NCBI GenBank assembly: GCA_963726995.1 | Contig: CAVSEP010000007.1 | Span: forward strand, 806,001-870,000 | DNA: 64,000 nucleotides | Source of the DNA: DAIDKA01 sp963726995 | GTDB taxonomy: Bacteria; Pseudomonadota; Gammaproteobacteria; Steroidobacterales; Steroidobacteraceae | Direction of reading: 5' to 3' | Shown here: positions 27,593 to 36,728 of the stretch, in pieces | Numbering within the stretch: the stretch's first letter is position 1 | How the letters are laid out: each line of letters begins with the position of its first letter | The notes under the pieces: model-generated | What the model was told of the DNA's origin: nothing | Database searches by the model: none | What the model saw: only the letters and a program-made list of their open reading frames with translations | Position numbers and translations under genes: made by a program

Positions 27593-27875
27593 ATGCTGCG
27601 CAAGCTGGTGGTACTCTTCGCGTTGCTGCTGGCGGCGGTGGGCCTGTGGCTGCTGAGCCGGAGGATCTGGTCGGCCGGGCTGGCAGCTACTGGGCTTTGC
27701 GGCGCTGCTGTTCCTGACCACGGTTTTCGAAGCCTGGCGTTACCGCAAGGATCCGGCGCCCCAGGGCGCCCAGTGGCAGCACACCGATGAAAAGTTCCTC
27801 GATCCGGTCAGCGGCGAGGAACTTTCGGTGCAGTACGACCCGGTGTCAGGAGAACGTCGCTACGTGAACCGCTGA
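27593..27875 (+). pseudogene. Small membrane protein downstream of ybjQ, one frameshift
   Basis: Corrected for one frameshift this encodes about 93 residues. A first hydrophobic helix (KLVVLFALLLAAVGLWLLS) and a second one (LLGFAALLFLTTVFEAW) are followed by a soluble acidic tail (DEKFLDPVSGEELSVQYDP, ending ERRYVNR). The tail with VSGEELSVQYDPVSGERRY resembles a zinc-ribbon-free membrane-tail found next to ybjQ-type genes. The break is at GGG 27677-27679; deleting one G gives SAGWQLLGFAALLFL. The gene is too short and broken to appear as one reading frame, but the whole stretch is coding-like. Its function is unknown. Confidence 0.65.
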
Positions 27876-28714
27876 GCGAAGCGCCCGACCCGCTGGCGCT
27901 GCTCGCCCAGGCCGTCTATCCCCAAGTGGATCTCGTCGCCCTCCTGCAGAAACTGCGGCGGATTGCGTCCCATGCCGACACCGGCGGGCGTCCCGGTACT
28001 GATGATGTCCCCGGGCTGCAGGCTCATGAACTGGCTGACGTAGTGCACCAGGAAAGGCACATTGAAAATCATGTCCCGCGTGCTGCCCTGCTGCATGCGT
28101 TGGCCATTGACGTTGAGCCACAGTCGCAGATCGCCCAGGTCCCCGGCTTCATCCAGGGTGACGAGGTAGGGACCGAACGGGCCGAAGGTGTCGCACCCCT
28201 TGCCCTTGTCCCACTGTCCGCCGCGCTCGATCTGGAAGTGCCGCTCCGAGACATCGTTGCACACGCACACGCCCGCGACATGTTCCAATGCCCGCTCCTG
28301 GGAGACGTAACGGGCCTCCCGGCCGATGATGATGCCCAGCTCGACCTCCCAGTCGAGCTTCTGCGATCCTTGCGGAATCAGCACCTCGTCATTGGGGCCG
28401 ATGATGGCCGAGGTGGCCTTCATGAAGATGATGGGCTCGGCCGGAATCTTCATCTTCGCTTCCGCCGCATGGTCGCGGTAGTTGAGCCCGATGCAGACGA
28501 ACTTCCCCACCGCGCCCACCGGCTCGGCCAGGCGCGAACCCTGCCGCAGCTGCGGCAGCACGGCCGGATCCACGCCCCTGAGTGCGGCGCAACCGCTGGC
28601 GAGCAGCGCCGGGTCGATGTCCCGAATGACGCCGGACAGGTCGCGGTGGCCGCCTTCGGCATCCAGGATCCCAGGTTTCTCCTGCCCCTTGGGCCCGTGA
28701 CGAAACAGTTTCAT
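27860..28714 (-). CDS. Fumarylacetoacetate hydrolase-family protein
   Basis: This 284-residue FAH-fold protein is of the two-domain type common in aromatic meta-cleavage and in ureidoglycolate-lyase-like enzymes. It has IGLNYRDHAAEAKMKIPAEP, WEVELGIIIGREARYV with acidic metal ligands, and SLQPGDIISTGTPAGVGMGRNP, all standard for the divalent-metal site. Candidate reactions are hydration or hydrolysis of 2-keto-4-pentenoate or acylpyruvate-like compounds; the substrate cannot be fixed from sequence. GGAGG lies 7 bases before the ATG. Its 3' end overlaps the convergent small membrane protein gene by 16 bases. A short coding-like frame lies directly upstream with an ATGA overlap. Confidence 0.9.
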   Translation of the reverse strand: MKLFRHGPKGQEKPGILDAEGGHRDLSGVIRDIDPALLASGCAALRGVDPAVLPQLRQGSRLAEPVGAVGKFVCIGLNYRDHAAEAKMKIPAEPIIFMKATSAIIGPNDEVLIPQGSQKLDWEVELGIIIGREARYVSQERALEHVAGVCVCNDVSERHFQIERGGQWDKGKGCDTFGPFGPYLVTLDEAGDLGDLRLWLNVNGQRMQQGSTRDMIFNVPFLVHYVSQFMSLQPGDIISTGTPAGVGMGRNPPQFLQEGDEIHLGIDGLGEQRQRVGRFAQRFT

Positions 28715-28818
28715 GCATTGCCTCCTGCCGAGAGTATCGCCCGGGTATGCGATCGGACCACGGTCTTGATGATCTGCAGCCGCTGCGCGTCGAAGTCCGG
28801 CCACTTCAGGGCCTCCAT
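28711..28818 (-). CDS. Possible 35-residue coupled peptide or gene remnant
   Basis: A short frame starts at ATG 28818 and ends in a TGA that overlaps the FAH-family start (ATGA). It reads like protein (MEALKWPDFDAQRLQIIKTV onwards, ending AGGNA) and uses typical GC-rich codons. It has no good ribosome binding site. It may be a leader peptide for translational coupling, or the surviving 3' end of a gene deleted between the FAH gene and the TetR gene. I do not recognise it. Confidence 0.3.
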   Translation of the reverse strand: MEALKWPDFDAQRLQIIKTVVRSHTRAILSAGGNA

Positions 28819-28837
28819 GGTGGACTTCGCGATTGGT

Positions 28838-29404
28838 CTAGAAGGTGGTCACCTGCCCCAGAATGGCCGCGGCCCTGATGCGCATCACGTCATCGGCCGG
28901 GTCAGCGTCGGTCGCGACCGCGATCAGCTGCGCCACGGTCAGCATGATGGGCATGCCGATGTTCTGCCGCAGCATGCCCATCGCGGGACCCGCGCCGTCG
29001 GCCTTGCCGCGGGTGATGAACCGGCTCCAGCTTTCGGAACCTGCCGCCGCCAGACCATCGGCCATGGCCTCCAGCAGCGCGCACAGCGCCTCGATGACCT
29101 GCTCGCGCCGCGCCCGGCGCTTGATCTGCTGTGCTTCCAGCAAGGCCGGCGAGACGATCGTCATCACCCTGTCGATGATGAATTGCGCGCAGGCCCGATG
29201 CAGGCCTTCCTTGCCGCCGAAGTAATACTGCAGCGCCGGCGGGTTCACCCCGGCATCGGTCGCGATCTGGCGGGTCGAGGCCTCGTTGAAGCCTTCCTCG
29301 CCAAACACACGCAGCGCCGTAGTAATGATCCGCGCCCGGGTTTCCTCGCCGCGGGCGTAGCCGCCATCCTCGGGGTGGCGGCGCTTGATCGGGGTGATGG
29401 GCAT
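28838..29404 (-). CDS. TetR-family regulator, CecR/YbiH-like
   Basis: This 188-residue regulator has an N-terminal TetR helix-turn-helix (TRARIITTALRVFGEEGFNE, then ASTRQIATDAGVNPPALQYYFGGKEGL). Its C-terminal domain resembles DUF1956 of CecR/YbiH, with VMTIVSPALLEAQQIKRRA and FITRGKADGAGPAMGM. In E. coli cecR controls and lies beside the ybhG-ybhFSR efflux genes, which begin with an HlyD-family gene. Here the gene diverges from an HlyD-MFS-NodT efflux operon across 94 bases. It is therefore the likely local repressor. AAGGAGG lies 7 bases before the ATG. Confidence 0.9.
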   Translation of the reverse strand: MPITPIKRRHPEDGGYARGEETRARIITTALRVFGEEGFNEASTRQIATDAGVNPPALQYYFGGKEGLHRACAQFIIDRVMTIVSPALLEAQQIKRRARREQVIEALCALLEAMADGLAAAGSESWSRFITRGKADGAGPAMGMLRQNIGMPIMLTVAQLIAVATDADPADDVMRIRAAAILGQVTTF

Positions 29405-29427
29405 CCTGGTCCTCCTTGGGGCCAAAT

Positions 29428-29481
29428 GTATTCCACTTGACACAAAACTTCCAGCCGGACAACATGTGATCCAAGGAATAC
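29428..29481. promoter_or_regulatory. Inverted repeat and -35 box between the TetR and efflux genes
   Basis: GTATTCC (29428-29434) is repeated in inverted form as GGAATAC (29475-29481), 40 bases apart and symmetric about the middle of the divergent region. A perfect TTGACA (29437-29442) lies just inside the left arm, oriented toward the efflux operon. No convincing -10 box follows at 17-18 bases. The wide spacing could allow two repressor dimers, one per arm, or each arm could be half of a degenerate operator. It is a candidate binding site for the adjacent TetR protein. Confidence 0.4.
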
Positions 29482-29498
29482 TTCTGACAGGACCTGCC

Positions 29499-30597
29499 AT
29501 GGCTGACGCGCCATCCGCCCCACCCGCCCCCTCCACCCCGGCTGCCAACGGGGACGGCAATCGGCGCATCCGCACCGTGCTGTTCATCGTGCTGGCCGTC
29601 ATCGCCGTGATCGGCATCGGCTATGGCGTGCGCTGGCTGGTGTATGGCCGCTACATCGAAACCACGGATGATGCCTACCTGCGCGCCGACAGCGTGACCG
29701 TGGCGCCGCGCGTCAATGGCTACGTCGACCAGGTCTACGTGGTGGACAACCAGCTCGTGAAGGCGGGTGACCCGCTGGTGCGCATCGACCTGCGCAACTA
29801 CCAGGCCCTGCTGACCCAGCAGGATGCGGCCGTCGACGCCCGTACCGCGGACATCAGGGCGGCCGAGACCCAGCTCACCCAGCAGGAGGCGGCGGTGGAA
29901 TCCGCCCGCGCGCAGCTGGTGGGCGCCGAGGCCAATGCCAAGTTCGCCGACGACTGAGGCGGAGCGCTACAAGGGCCTGCGCGATGCGGGCGTCGAGACC
30001 GACGAGCGCTATGCGCAGGCCGTCAACCAGCGTAATCAGAACGACGCGGCGGTCCTGGGCGCCAAGGCCAACGTGAAGGTCGCGGAGCGGCAGCTGGATA
30101 CCATGCGCAGCCAGATCAACCAGAGCCGCGCGCAGCTGGAAGGCGCCAAAGCGGCCGCCAACACGGCCCGGCTCAATCTGGACGACACCATCGTGCGCGC
30201 CAGCATCAATGGTCGCATCGGCGACAAGACCGCTCAGGTCGGCCAGTTCGTGCAGGCCGGCACGCGGCTCATGTCGGTGGTGCCGGTGCAGGATGTCTAC
30301 CTGGTTGCCAACTACAAGGAGACCCAGGTGCGGCGCATGAAGGTGGGCCAGGCGGCGCAAGTGAAGGTCGATGCGGTGGGCGATGCGGACATTCCCGGCG
30401 TCATCGACAGCTTTGCGCCGGGCACCGGCGCGCAGTTCGCACTGCTGCCCCCGGAGAATGCCACCGGAAACTTCATCAAGATCGTGCAGCGCGTCCCGGT
30501 GCGCATCAAGCTCAGCCCCTCCAAGGAAGTGGCGGCGCGGCTGCTGCCGGGGCTTTCGGTCAGCGTCGCCATCGACACGCGCAGCAACGGGCAGTAA
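29499..30597 (+). pseudogene. EmrA/HlyD-type periplasmic adaptor, one frameshift
   Basis: With one correction this is a complete membrane fusion protein of about 365 residues. It has one N-terminal membrane helix (VLFIVLAVIAVIGIGYGV), then the EmrA signature YIETTDDAYLRADSVTVAPR and VNGYVDQVYVVDNQLVKAGD, a long helical hairpin, and the second lipoyl half (DDTIVRASINGRIGDKTAQ). The barrel and C-terminus follow. The frame breaks at about 29951-29955, where a premature TGA appears; dropping one base gives ADDEAERYKGLRD. It would bridge the DHA2 pump and the NodT channel encoded next. The MFS gene begins 2 bases after its stop. Confidence 0.9.
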
Positions 30598-30599
30598 TC

Positions 30600-32185
30600 A
30601 TGAGCGCGGCCGGAGCCAAAGCGGTGCACGCTGAGCCGAATGCGACGCCGCAGGACTGGATTGCGGTCATCGCCGGCGCTCTGGGCGCGCTGATCGCCAC
30701 GCTCGACATCTCCATCGTCAACTCGGCCCTGCCGCAGATCCAGGGCGAAATCGGCGCCACCGGCACCGAGGGCACCTGGATCGCGACCGGCTACCTGGTG
30801 AGCGAGGTGGTGATGATTCCGCTCACCGCCTGGCTGTCGCGCATGCTCGGGATGCGCACTTTGCTGCTGACCTGCGCCGTGCTGTTCACGGTCTTTTCGG
30901 TCATGTGCGGCGCCAGTCACGACCTGTCGACCATGGTGATCGGCCGCGTGGGCCAGGGCTTCTTCGGCGGCGCGCTGATCCCCACGGCGCAGACCATCGT
31001 GCGCACCCGCCTGCCGCAGCACCAGATACCCATCGGCATGACCATGTTCGGTCTCATCGTGCTGCTCGGGCCGCTGATGGGTCCGGTGCTCGGCGGCTGG
31101 CTGACGGAGAACGGCAGCTGGCAGTGGTGCTTCTTCATCAACATCCCGGTGGCGGTCGGCCTGGTCAGCCTGCTGCTGATCGGGGTTCCGCACCAGAAGG
31201 CCAACATCCACGAGCTGGTCGAAGCCGACTGGCCCGGCATCATCGGCATGTCGATAGGCCTGAGCTGCCTGACCATCGTGCTGGAGGAAGGTCAGCGCGA
31301 CCAGTGGTTCGATTCGCAGCTGATCCGCACCCTGTCGATATTCGCCGTCATGGGTCTCACCACGCTGGGCATCACGCAATTCACCAGCAAGCGCCCGGTG
31401 CTGAAACTGAAACTGCTGAAGAACTACACCTATGCCAGCGTGATCCTGATCGTGGTCACCATCGGCATGGTGCTGTACAACATCCTGTACGTGCTGCCGC
31501 AGTTCCTGAGCGGCGTTGCCGGCTACAACGCCTTCCAGTCCGGGCTGGATTCTGGCCCTTTCGGGCCTGCCGGCCTTCGCACTCATGCCGGTGCTGCCGC
31601 GGATCCTGCGGATGGGAAACGTGAAGCTGGTGGTCGGCTTCGGGCTGGTGTGCTTCGCCATCAGCTGCTTCATCGACATCCATCTCACCGCCCAGTCCAG
31701 CGGCCGCGACTTCATCGCCTCGCAGCTGCTGCGCGGCGTCGGCCAGATCTTCTCCTTCATGCCGCTGAACCAGATCTCGGTCGGCGCGGTCGACCGCTCG
31801 GAAACCGCCGATGCGGCGGGGCTGTTCAACATGGCGCGCAATCTCGGCGGCACCATCGGACTTGCGCTGCTGGGCGTGTTCATCGACCGGCGTACCGAAG
31901 TGCATGCCGACGTCATACGCGAGTCGGTGAGCGCCAATTCAATCATGCTGCAGGATCGACTCGCCCAGCAGGGAGCCTTTTTTGCCGCTCAGTCCGGCGA
32001 TGCCGCCATGGGACAGAAAATGGCCGATCGCCTCCCTGGCCGGGCAGATCCACCAGCAGGCCATGGTCATGACCTTCTCGGACTGCTTCTGGATTCTGGG
32101 AGTGGGGCTGCTGTTGATGATGCCGCTGCTGCTGTTCCTGCGCTCGCCCAAGCCCATCTTCAAACCCGTCCTGGAAGCGCACTAG
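30600..32185 (+). pseudogene. EmrB/QacA-type DHA2 MFS efflux pump, two frameshifts
   Basis: Read through two corrections this is a full 14-helix drug:H+ antiporter of about 525 residues. Early motifs are LIATLDISIVNSALPQIQGE and GATGTEGTWIATGYLVSEVV (motif D1 region) and WLSRMLGMRTLLLTCA; mid-protein GPLMGPVLGGWLTENGSWQW is the antiporter motif C. Break one is at GGG 31542-31544; removing a G gives FQSGWILALSGLPAFALMP. Break two is near 32024-32025; removing a C gives MAIASLAGQIHQQAMVM, then TM14 and FKPVLEAH at the end. Both halves are otherwise intact. It is the pump of the EmrA-EmrB-NodT export complex. Confidence 0.92.
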
Positions 32186-32210
32186 CTGCCGCAACGTGGA
32201 AACCCGAACC

Positions 32211-33680
32211 ATGCCATCGTTCAACAAACCCATGCTCGCCACCGGCCTGATGCTGGCACTCGCCGGCTGCACCGTGGGTCCGGATTATCGCGGCGCACCG
32301 GCCGTCACCCCGGCTGACAAGGCGTTCGTGCGCGCCGATGATCACAGCGCGAATGCGCAGCCCACGGCGCGCTGGTGGACCGCGCTGGGCGACCCGGAAC
32401 TCAATCATCTGATCGATGAGACACTGGCTGCCAATCCCGGCATCGATGTCGCCCGCGCACGCCTGCGCGAGGCGCGCGCCAGCCTGCGCCAACAGAAGGC
32501 GGCCGGCCTCCCCACCACCAACAGTACGGCGGCATATCTGCACACGGCCAACATCAGTTCGCTGCTCGGCAGCGGTTCTAGCGCTTCGGGCGGCTCGGGC
32601 AGCGGATCCTCAGGCAGTTCCGGATCCTCCAGCGGCGGCGGCGTGAATCTCTACGTGGCCGGGTTCGACGCCAGCTGGGAGCTGGACTTCTTCGGCGGCA
32701 ACCGGCGCGCGGTGGAAGGGGCTGCGGCGAACGTCGAGGCCTCCTCGGCCCGCGTGGCGGATGCCGTCGTCAGTCTCACCGCCGAAGTCGCCCAGTCCTA
32801 CATTGCGCTGTGCGATGCCCGGCAGCGCCAGGCGCTGACGCAGCAGAACATCGACATCGAAGCGCGTCTGGTGCAGATGATGAAACTGCGCCGCGCGGGC
32901 GGCGCGGCGACCGACCTGGACGTGGTGCGGGTCACCAATCAGCTGGACACCACGCGCGCCACGCTGCCCGGGATACGCGCTGCCATCACCGAGCAGCTCA
33001 ATCGGCTTGCGGCACTCACCGCGCGTGCGCCCGGCGCCCTGGATTCCGAGCTGGCAACCGTCGGGCCGGTACCCTCCCCGCCCGCCAGCACCAACGTCGG
33101 CGATCCGGCGTCGCTGCTGCGCCGCCGGCCGGACATCCGCGTCGCGGAGCGCCAACTGGCGCAGCACACTGCCGCCGTGGGTCAAAGCGTCGCGGCGCAG
33201 TTTCCCAAGGTGGACCTGGTGGGCACTCTGGGCTTCTTCGCTACGCACCCCCAAGATCTGTTCAACAGCGGCAACTTCACCTACCTCGCCGGGCCCGTGC
33301 TGCAATGGAGTCCGTGGGATTTCGGACGCAATCGCGCCCGCGTCGCCCAGGCCAATGCCGCACGGGACGAGGCCGAGGCAAACTATCGGCAGACCGTCCT
33401 GAACGCACTGGCCGATGCGGAAACGTCCCTGGCCCGCTTCGGCCAGCAACGCGACGCGGTGGCTGACCTGGGATTGGCCCGGGCGTCGGCCGAGGAGTCC
33501 TACCGTCTCACCGAACTGCGATTTCGCGGCGGCACGGCCGCCACCACCGATGTGCTCGACGCCGACACGCGACGCAATCAGGCGGATTGGAACTACCAGC
33601 AGGCGCTGGCGCAGTTGACCCAGGACTATGTGGCGCTGCAGAAGAGCCTGGGACTGGGATGGGCCGATCCGGCGAGCTGA
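32211..33680 (+). CDS. NodT-family outer membrane efflux lipoprotein
   Basis: This TolC-like channel of about 490 residues has a lipoprotein signal ending in the lipobox LAGC (MLALAGCTVGPDY), the usual NodT start. Two OEP repeats are evident: RWWTALGDPELNHLIDETLA to ARLREARASLRQQ, and LLRRRPDIRVAERQLAQHTA to SLARFGQQRDAV. An unusual Gly/Ser-rich insert (about residues 116-145, LLGSGSSASGGSGSGSSGSS) sits where the first barrel strands should extend. It probably forms a flexible surface loop. The last repeat ends KSLGLGWADPAS. It is the third gene of the efflux operon. Confidence 0.93.
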   Translation: MPSFNKPMLATGLMLALAGCTVGPDYRGAPAVTPADKAFVRADDHSANAQPTARWWTALGDPELNHLIDETLAANPGIDVARARLREARASLRQQKAAGLPTTNSTAAYLHTANISSLLGSGSSASGGSGSGSSGSSGSSSGGGVNLYVAGFDASWELDFFGGNRRAVEGAAANVEASSARVADAVVSLTAEVAQSYIALCDARQRQALTQQNIDIEARLVQMMKLRRAGGAATDLDVVRVTNQLDTTRATLPGIRAAITEQLNRLAALTARAPGALDSELATVGPVPSPPASTNVGDPASLLRRRPDIRVAERQLAQHTAAVGQSVAAQFPKVDLVGTLGFFATHPQDLFNSGNFTYLAGPVLQWSPWDFGRNRARVAQANAARDEAEANYRQTVLNALADAETSLARFGQQRDAVADLGLARASAEESYRLTELRFRGGTAATTDVLDADTRRNQADWNYQQALAQLTQDYVALQKSLGLGWADPAS

Positions 33681-33779
33681 ACACGCCGCTGCGGACAATC
33701 GCTGCGCGTGACTCCCGTCACGCTCCCCGGCATGATGCACCTCGCACGATAACCATCAATGCGGGGGAGGAAGATTCTC

Positions 33780-34310
33780 ATGACCATCAGATCGAAGGGA
33801 TTGGCGGCAGCGGGTGCGCTCGGCATCGGGCTTTTTTCAGGCGCGAACATGGCAGCGGATGCGCCCAGCAGCGCGCCGGCCGCCCCTCCCGCGGATTATG
33901 CGGTGCTCAACCTGAACATTTCCGTCAATGCATCGGTGGATGCGGTCTGGCAGAAGGTCGGCGGCTACTGCGATATCCAGGCATGGTTGAAACTTCCCTG
34001 CAGCCTGACTTCCGGCACCGGCGAGGTGGGAACCCTGCGCCACCTGAACATCGGCAAGGGTGTCGACGAGATCATGGTGGCCAAGACGGCCCACTCATAC
34101 ACCTATACCCAGCCGGACACGACCATCCTCTATCACGGCACGCTCGAAGTGGTGCCGGATGGCAAGGATCACGCCAAGATTCTCTACAACCTGATCTGGA
34201 ACCAGGCACCGGACGGCAGCGATGAGGCCAAGGCCAAGGATCGGGACCGGCGCACCAAGGCGTTCACCGGCGCCCTGGCCAACATGAAGGCCATCGTCGA
34301 GGCCAAGTAG
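33780..34310 (+). CDS. Exported SRPBCC-fold protein
   Basis: This 176-residue protein has a signal peptide (KGLAAAGALGIGLFSGANMAA) and an SRPBCC/polyketide-cyclase-like domain: LNISVNASVDAVWQKVGGYC, DIQAWLKLPCSLTSGTGEVG and RHLNIGKGVDEIMVAK. The family binds hydrophobic ligands in a helix-grip pocket; secreted members such as MxaD occur beside PQQ dehydrogenases. Two cysteines (about 61 and 71) may pair. GGGGGAGGAAG precedes the ATG. It lies 99 bases after the efflux operon and may have its own promoter. Confidence 0.8.
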   Translation: MTIRSKGLAAAGALGIGLFSGANMAADAPSSAPAAPPADYAVLNLNISVNASVDAVWQKVGGYCDIQAWLKLPCSLTSGTGEVGTLRHLNIGKGVDEIMVAKTAHSYTYTQPDTTILYHGTLEVVPDGKDHAKILYNLIWNQAPDGSDEAKAKDRDRRTKAFTGALANMKAIVEAK

Positions 34311-34324
34311 CCGAATGCGGCAAT

Positions 34325-34338
34325 CTCCGGCGCCGGAG
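34325..34338. terminator. 14-base GC palindrome after the SRPBCC gene
   Basis: CTCCGGCGCCGGAG is a perfect palindrome 15 bases after the stop codon, followed by a second GC-rich arm. There is no T run. It could be a weak or Rho-assisted terminator, but a palindrome this short with no loop may also be chance in GC-rich DNA. The rest of the 249-base gap to the next gene shows nothing clear. Confidence 0.25.
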
Positions 34339-34559
34339 CCAGGCCGGCGCCGAGTCTCTTGCCGACCCGCCCTCCTGCTCCGCCGCATGCCCGGCACTGC
34401 GTCCACCCTGTGACGCAGTTCTCGATTCCCGAAGCGGCACTTGCGCACCGCCGCAGTCGAACCGCCGATAGCGGACCTGTGGCACACGCCGGAAATACAT
34501 AGCTTGTAACGTAAGCGCCGCCTCGGAAAATTCCTTTAAGCGGCTCCGCACTTCGGAAC

Positions 34560-36728
34560 ATGACGGTCGAAAAGGGCGCGCGCAGAAGCATACTGGTCGT
34601 CGACGACGATTCAGTGTTTTCACTGCTTGCCAGCGAAACGCTGCAGCAGGCGGGCTACCACGCGCGCGTGGCGGGCACCGGCCGGGAAGCCCTCGCGATA
34701 GCGGCGGCTCAAAGACCGGATCTGGTGCTGCTGGATGTCGAACTGCCCGATGCCAATGGCTTCGACCTTTGCCGCAGCATCAGGACCGCGACCGGCGCGG
34801 CGGACATTCCCATCGTCATGGTCACCGGTCACAACGACACAGAATCCATCGAACGGGCCTTCATGGTCGGCGCGACCGACTTCATCCTCAAGCCCGTGTT
34901 GTGGCAGATCCTGCCCCAGCGCGTCGAGTTCATCCTGCGGGCCCAGGACAACCTGCGCTCACTGAAGATCAGCGAACAGAAGAACCGCACCCTGCTGCAG
35001 GCATTGCCGGACACGCTCTACATCGTGGATGCCAACGGCGTGATCCTGGAACACATCACGGGCGAAGAACAGGCCGTCGAATCGAGTCTGGCGGGGCGAA
35101 CCCTGGAGGAAGTCATGCCCGCGGAGGCCGCGGGCGCCGCCCGGCGTGCGATGAGCGCGCCCACCGACCTCAAGAGCGTGACGACCTGCGACTTCGAGGT
35201 GGGACAGGGGGCCGCGCGGCGTTGCTTTGAAACCCGGCTGCGTCCGCAGGCCGACGGCACGCTGCTGGTCATCACGCGGGACATCACTGAGCGCCGCAAG
35301 GCCGAGTCACGCATCCGGTACCTGGCCTACTTCGACACCCTCACCGGTCTGCCGAACCGCCAGCTGCTGGTGCACGAAATGAGTCGCGCCATCGCCGCGG
35401 CCCGCAAGTCCAAGACGCTCATCGCCCTGCTGTACTTGGATCTGGACCGCTTCAAGCGCATCAACGACAACCTCGGGCATTCGGTCGGGGATGCATTGCT
35501 CAAAGCGGTCGGGCGCCGACTGCACCAGTGCATCCGCCCGACGGACGTCATCACGCCTGTCAAAGGCAGCAGTCTGCCCGGCCGCGGCAGCGTGGCACGC
35601 CTGGGCGGCGATGAATTCGTCGTGCTGGTCAGTGGGCTCGGCGAGGAGAACCAGGCCACCGCCGTGGCCGATCGCATCCGGGACGCCCTGGGCGAGCCCT
35701 TTGATTGCGATGGTCACCGGTTCGTGGTCACGCCCAGCATCGGCATTGCGCTGTATCCCAAGGACGGGTCGGACATCGAGGACCTGCTCGTCAAGGCTGA
35801 CATGGCCATGTACAAGGCCAAGGATCAGGGCCGCAATGGGCATGCCTTCTACGGCGAGTCCATGGCAATCCGCTCACTGTCCAGGCTGGAACTGGAAAAT
35901 GACCTGCGCCGGGCCTTCGATGCCGGCGACTTCCAGATCCACTATCAGCCCAAGGTCGACCTCGGAACCGGCCGGGTCGTCGGCGTGGAGGCGCTATTGC
36001 GCTGGCGCCACGCCACCCGGGGCTGGATGTCGCCGGAGTCCTTCATCCCGGTTGCCGAGGAATCCGGCCTGATCGTGGCCCTTGGCGACTGGGTGCTGCG
36101 CGAGACCTGCCGGCAGCTGCAACAGTGGGCCGGAACGGACCTGGGCCATCTGACGATGGCGGTCAATGTCTCGGTCCAGCAGTTCGCGCGCGAGGATTTC
36201 GTGGAATCGGTGCTGGGCATGCTGCAGCATTTCAACGTCCAGCCGCGGCTGCTGGAACTGGAAATCACCGAGAGTCTGCTGTTGCGGAACGTGGATGACA
36301 CCACCTCGTGCATGAAGCGCTTCCGGGCCGCGGGACTGACCCTGTCGATCGACGACTTCGGCACCGGGTACTCCTCGCTGGGCTATCTGCGAAACTTTCC
36401 AGTGGACGCCCTGAAGATTGACCGTTCCTTCGTCAAGGATCTGAATGGGAAGGCGGACGGCGGGGCGATCTGTGCCGCCATCATCGCGCTCGCCCGTGAA
36501 TTGAAGCTGCGCGTGATCGCCGAGGGTGTGGAGACGCTGGAGCAGGTGGAATTCCTGCGCACCCATCGTTGCGACCAGGTGCAAGGCTACCTGATGAGCG
36601 CGCCGCTGCCCGTTTGGGAACTGGAGAGCCTGCTGCGCGCCGGTCCGGATGCCATGCGCCTCTATCACGCCCCCGGCGGCGGCAGCCCAGGCCGCGCCTT
36701 GGGCCTGGTCGCGGCGAACAGCCCATGA
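34560..36728 (+). CDS. REC-PAS-GGDEF-EAL cyclic-di-GMP signalling protein
   Basis: This 722-residue cytoplasmic protein combines a receiver domain (1-130; SILVVDDDS, phospho-acceptor Asp59 in VLLDVELPDANG, Lys111), a PAS-like region (about 145-245), a diguanylate cyclase domain (about 250-430) with intact GGDEF (349-353), and an EAL phosphodiesterase domain (445-700) with EALLRW, ELEITESLLL, DDFGTGYSSL and KIDRSFV all present. A 14-residue insert (ITPVKGSSLPGRGS) sits just before ARLGGDEF, where related proteins have the RxxD inhibitory site, so product inhibition is probably lost. Its stop overlaps the hybrid kinase start (ATGA), implying they form one phosphorelay that controls c-di-GMP. 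Confidence 0.95.
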   Translation: MTVEKGARRSILVVDDDSVFSLLASETLQQAGYHARVAGTGREALAIAAAQRPDLVLLDVELPDANGFDLCRSIRTATGAADIPIVMVTGHNDTESIERAFMVGATDFILKPVLWQILPQRVEFILRAQDNLRSLKISEQKNRTLLQALPDTLYIVDANGVILEHITGEEQAVESSLAGRTLEEVMPAEAAGAARRAMSAPTDLKSVTTCDFEVGQGAARRCFETRLRPQADGTLLVITRDITERRKAESRIRYLAYFDTLTGLPNRQLLVHEMSRAIAAARKSKTLIALLYLDLDRFKRINDNLGHSVGDALLKAVGRRLHQCIRPTDVITPVKGSSLPGRGSVARLGGDEFVVLVSGLGEENQATAVADRIRDALGEPFDCDGHRFVVTPSIGIALYPKDGSDIEDLLVKADMAMYKAKDQGRNGHAFYGESMAIRSLSRLELENDLRRAFDAGDFQIHYQPKVDLGTGRVVGVEALLRWRHATRGWMSPESFIPVAEESGLIVALGDWVLRETCRQLQQWAGTDLGHLTMAVNVSVQQFAREDFVESVLGMLQHFNVQPRLLELEITESLLLRNVDDTTSCMKRFRAAGLTLSIDDFGTGYSSLGYLRNFPVDALKIDRSFVKDLNGKADGGAICAAIIALARELKLRVIAEGVETLEQVEFLRTHRCDQVQGYLMSAPLPVWELESLLRAGPDAMRLYHAPGGGSPGRALGLVAANSP

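Noticed and set aside
30312..31946. 544-codon minus-strand frame opposite the efflux genes
   Set aside because: It is a mirror frame of the HlyD and EmrB genes with low-complexity His/Asp/Gln content.
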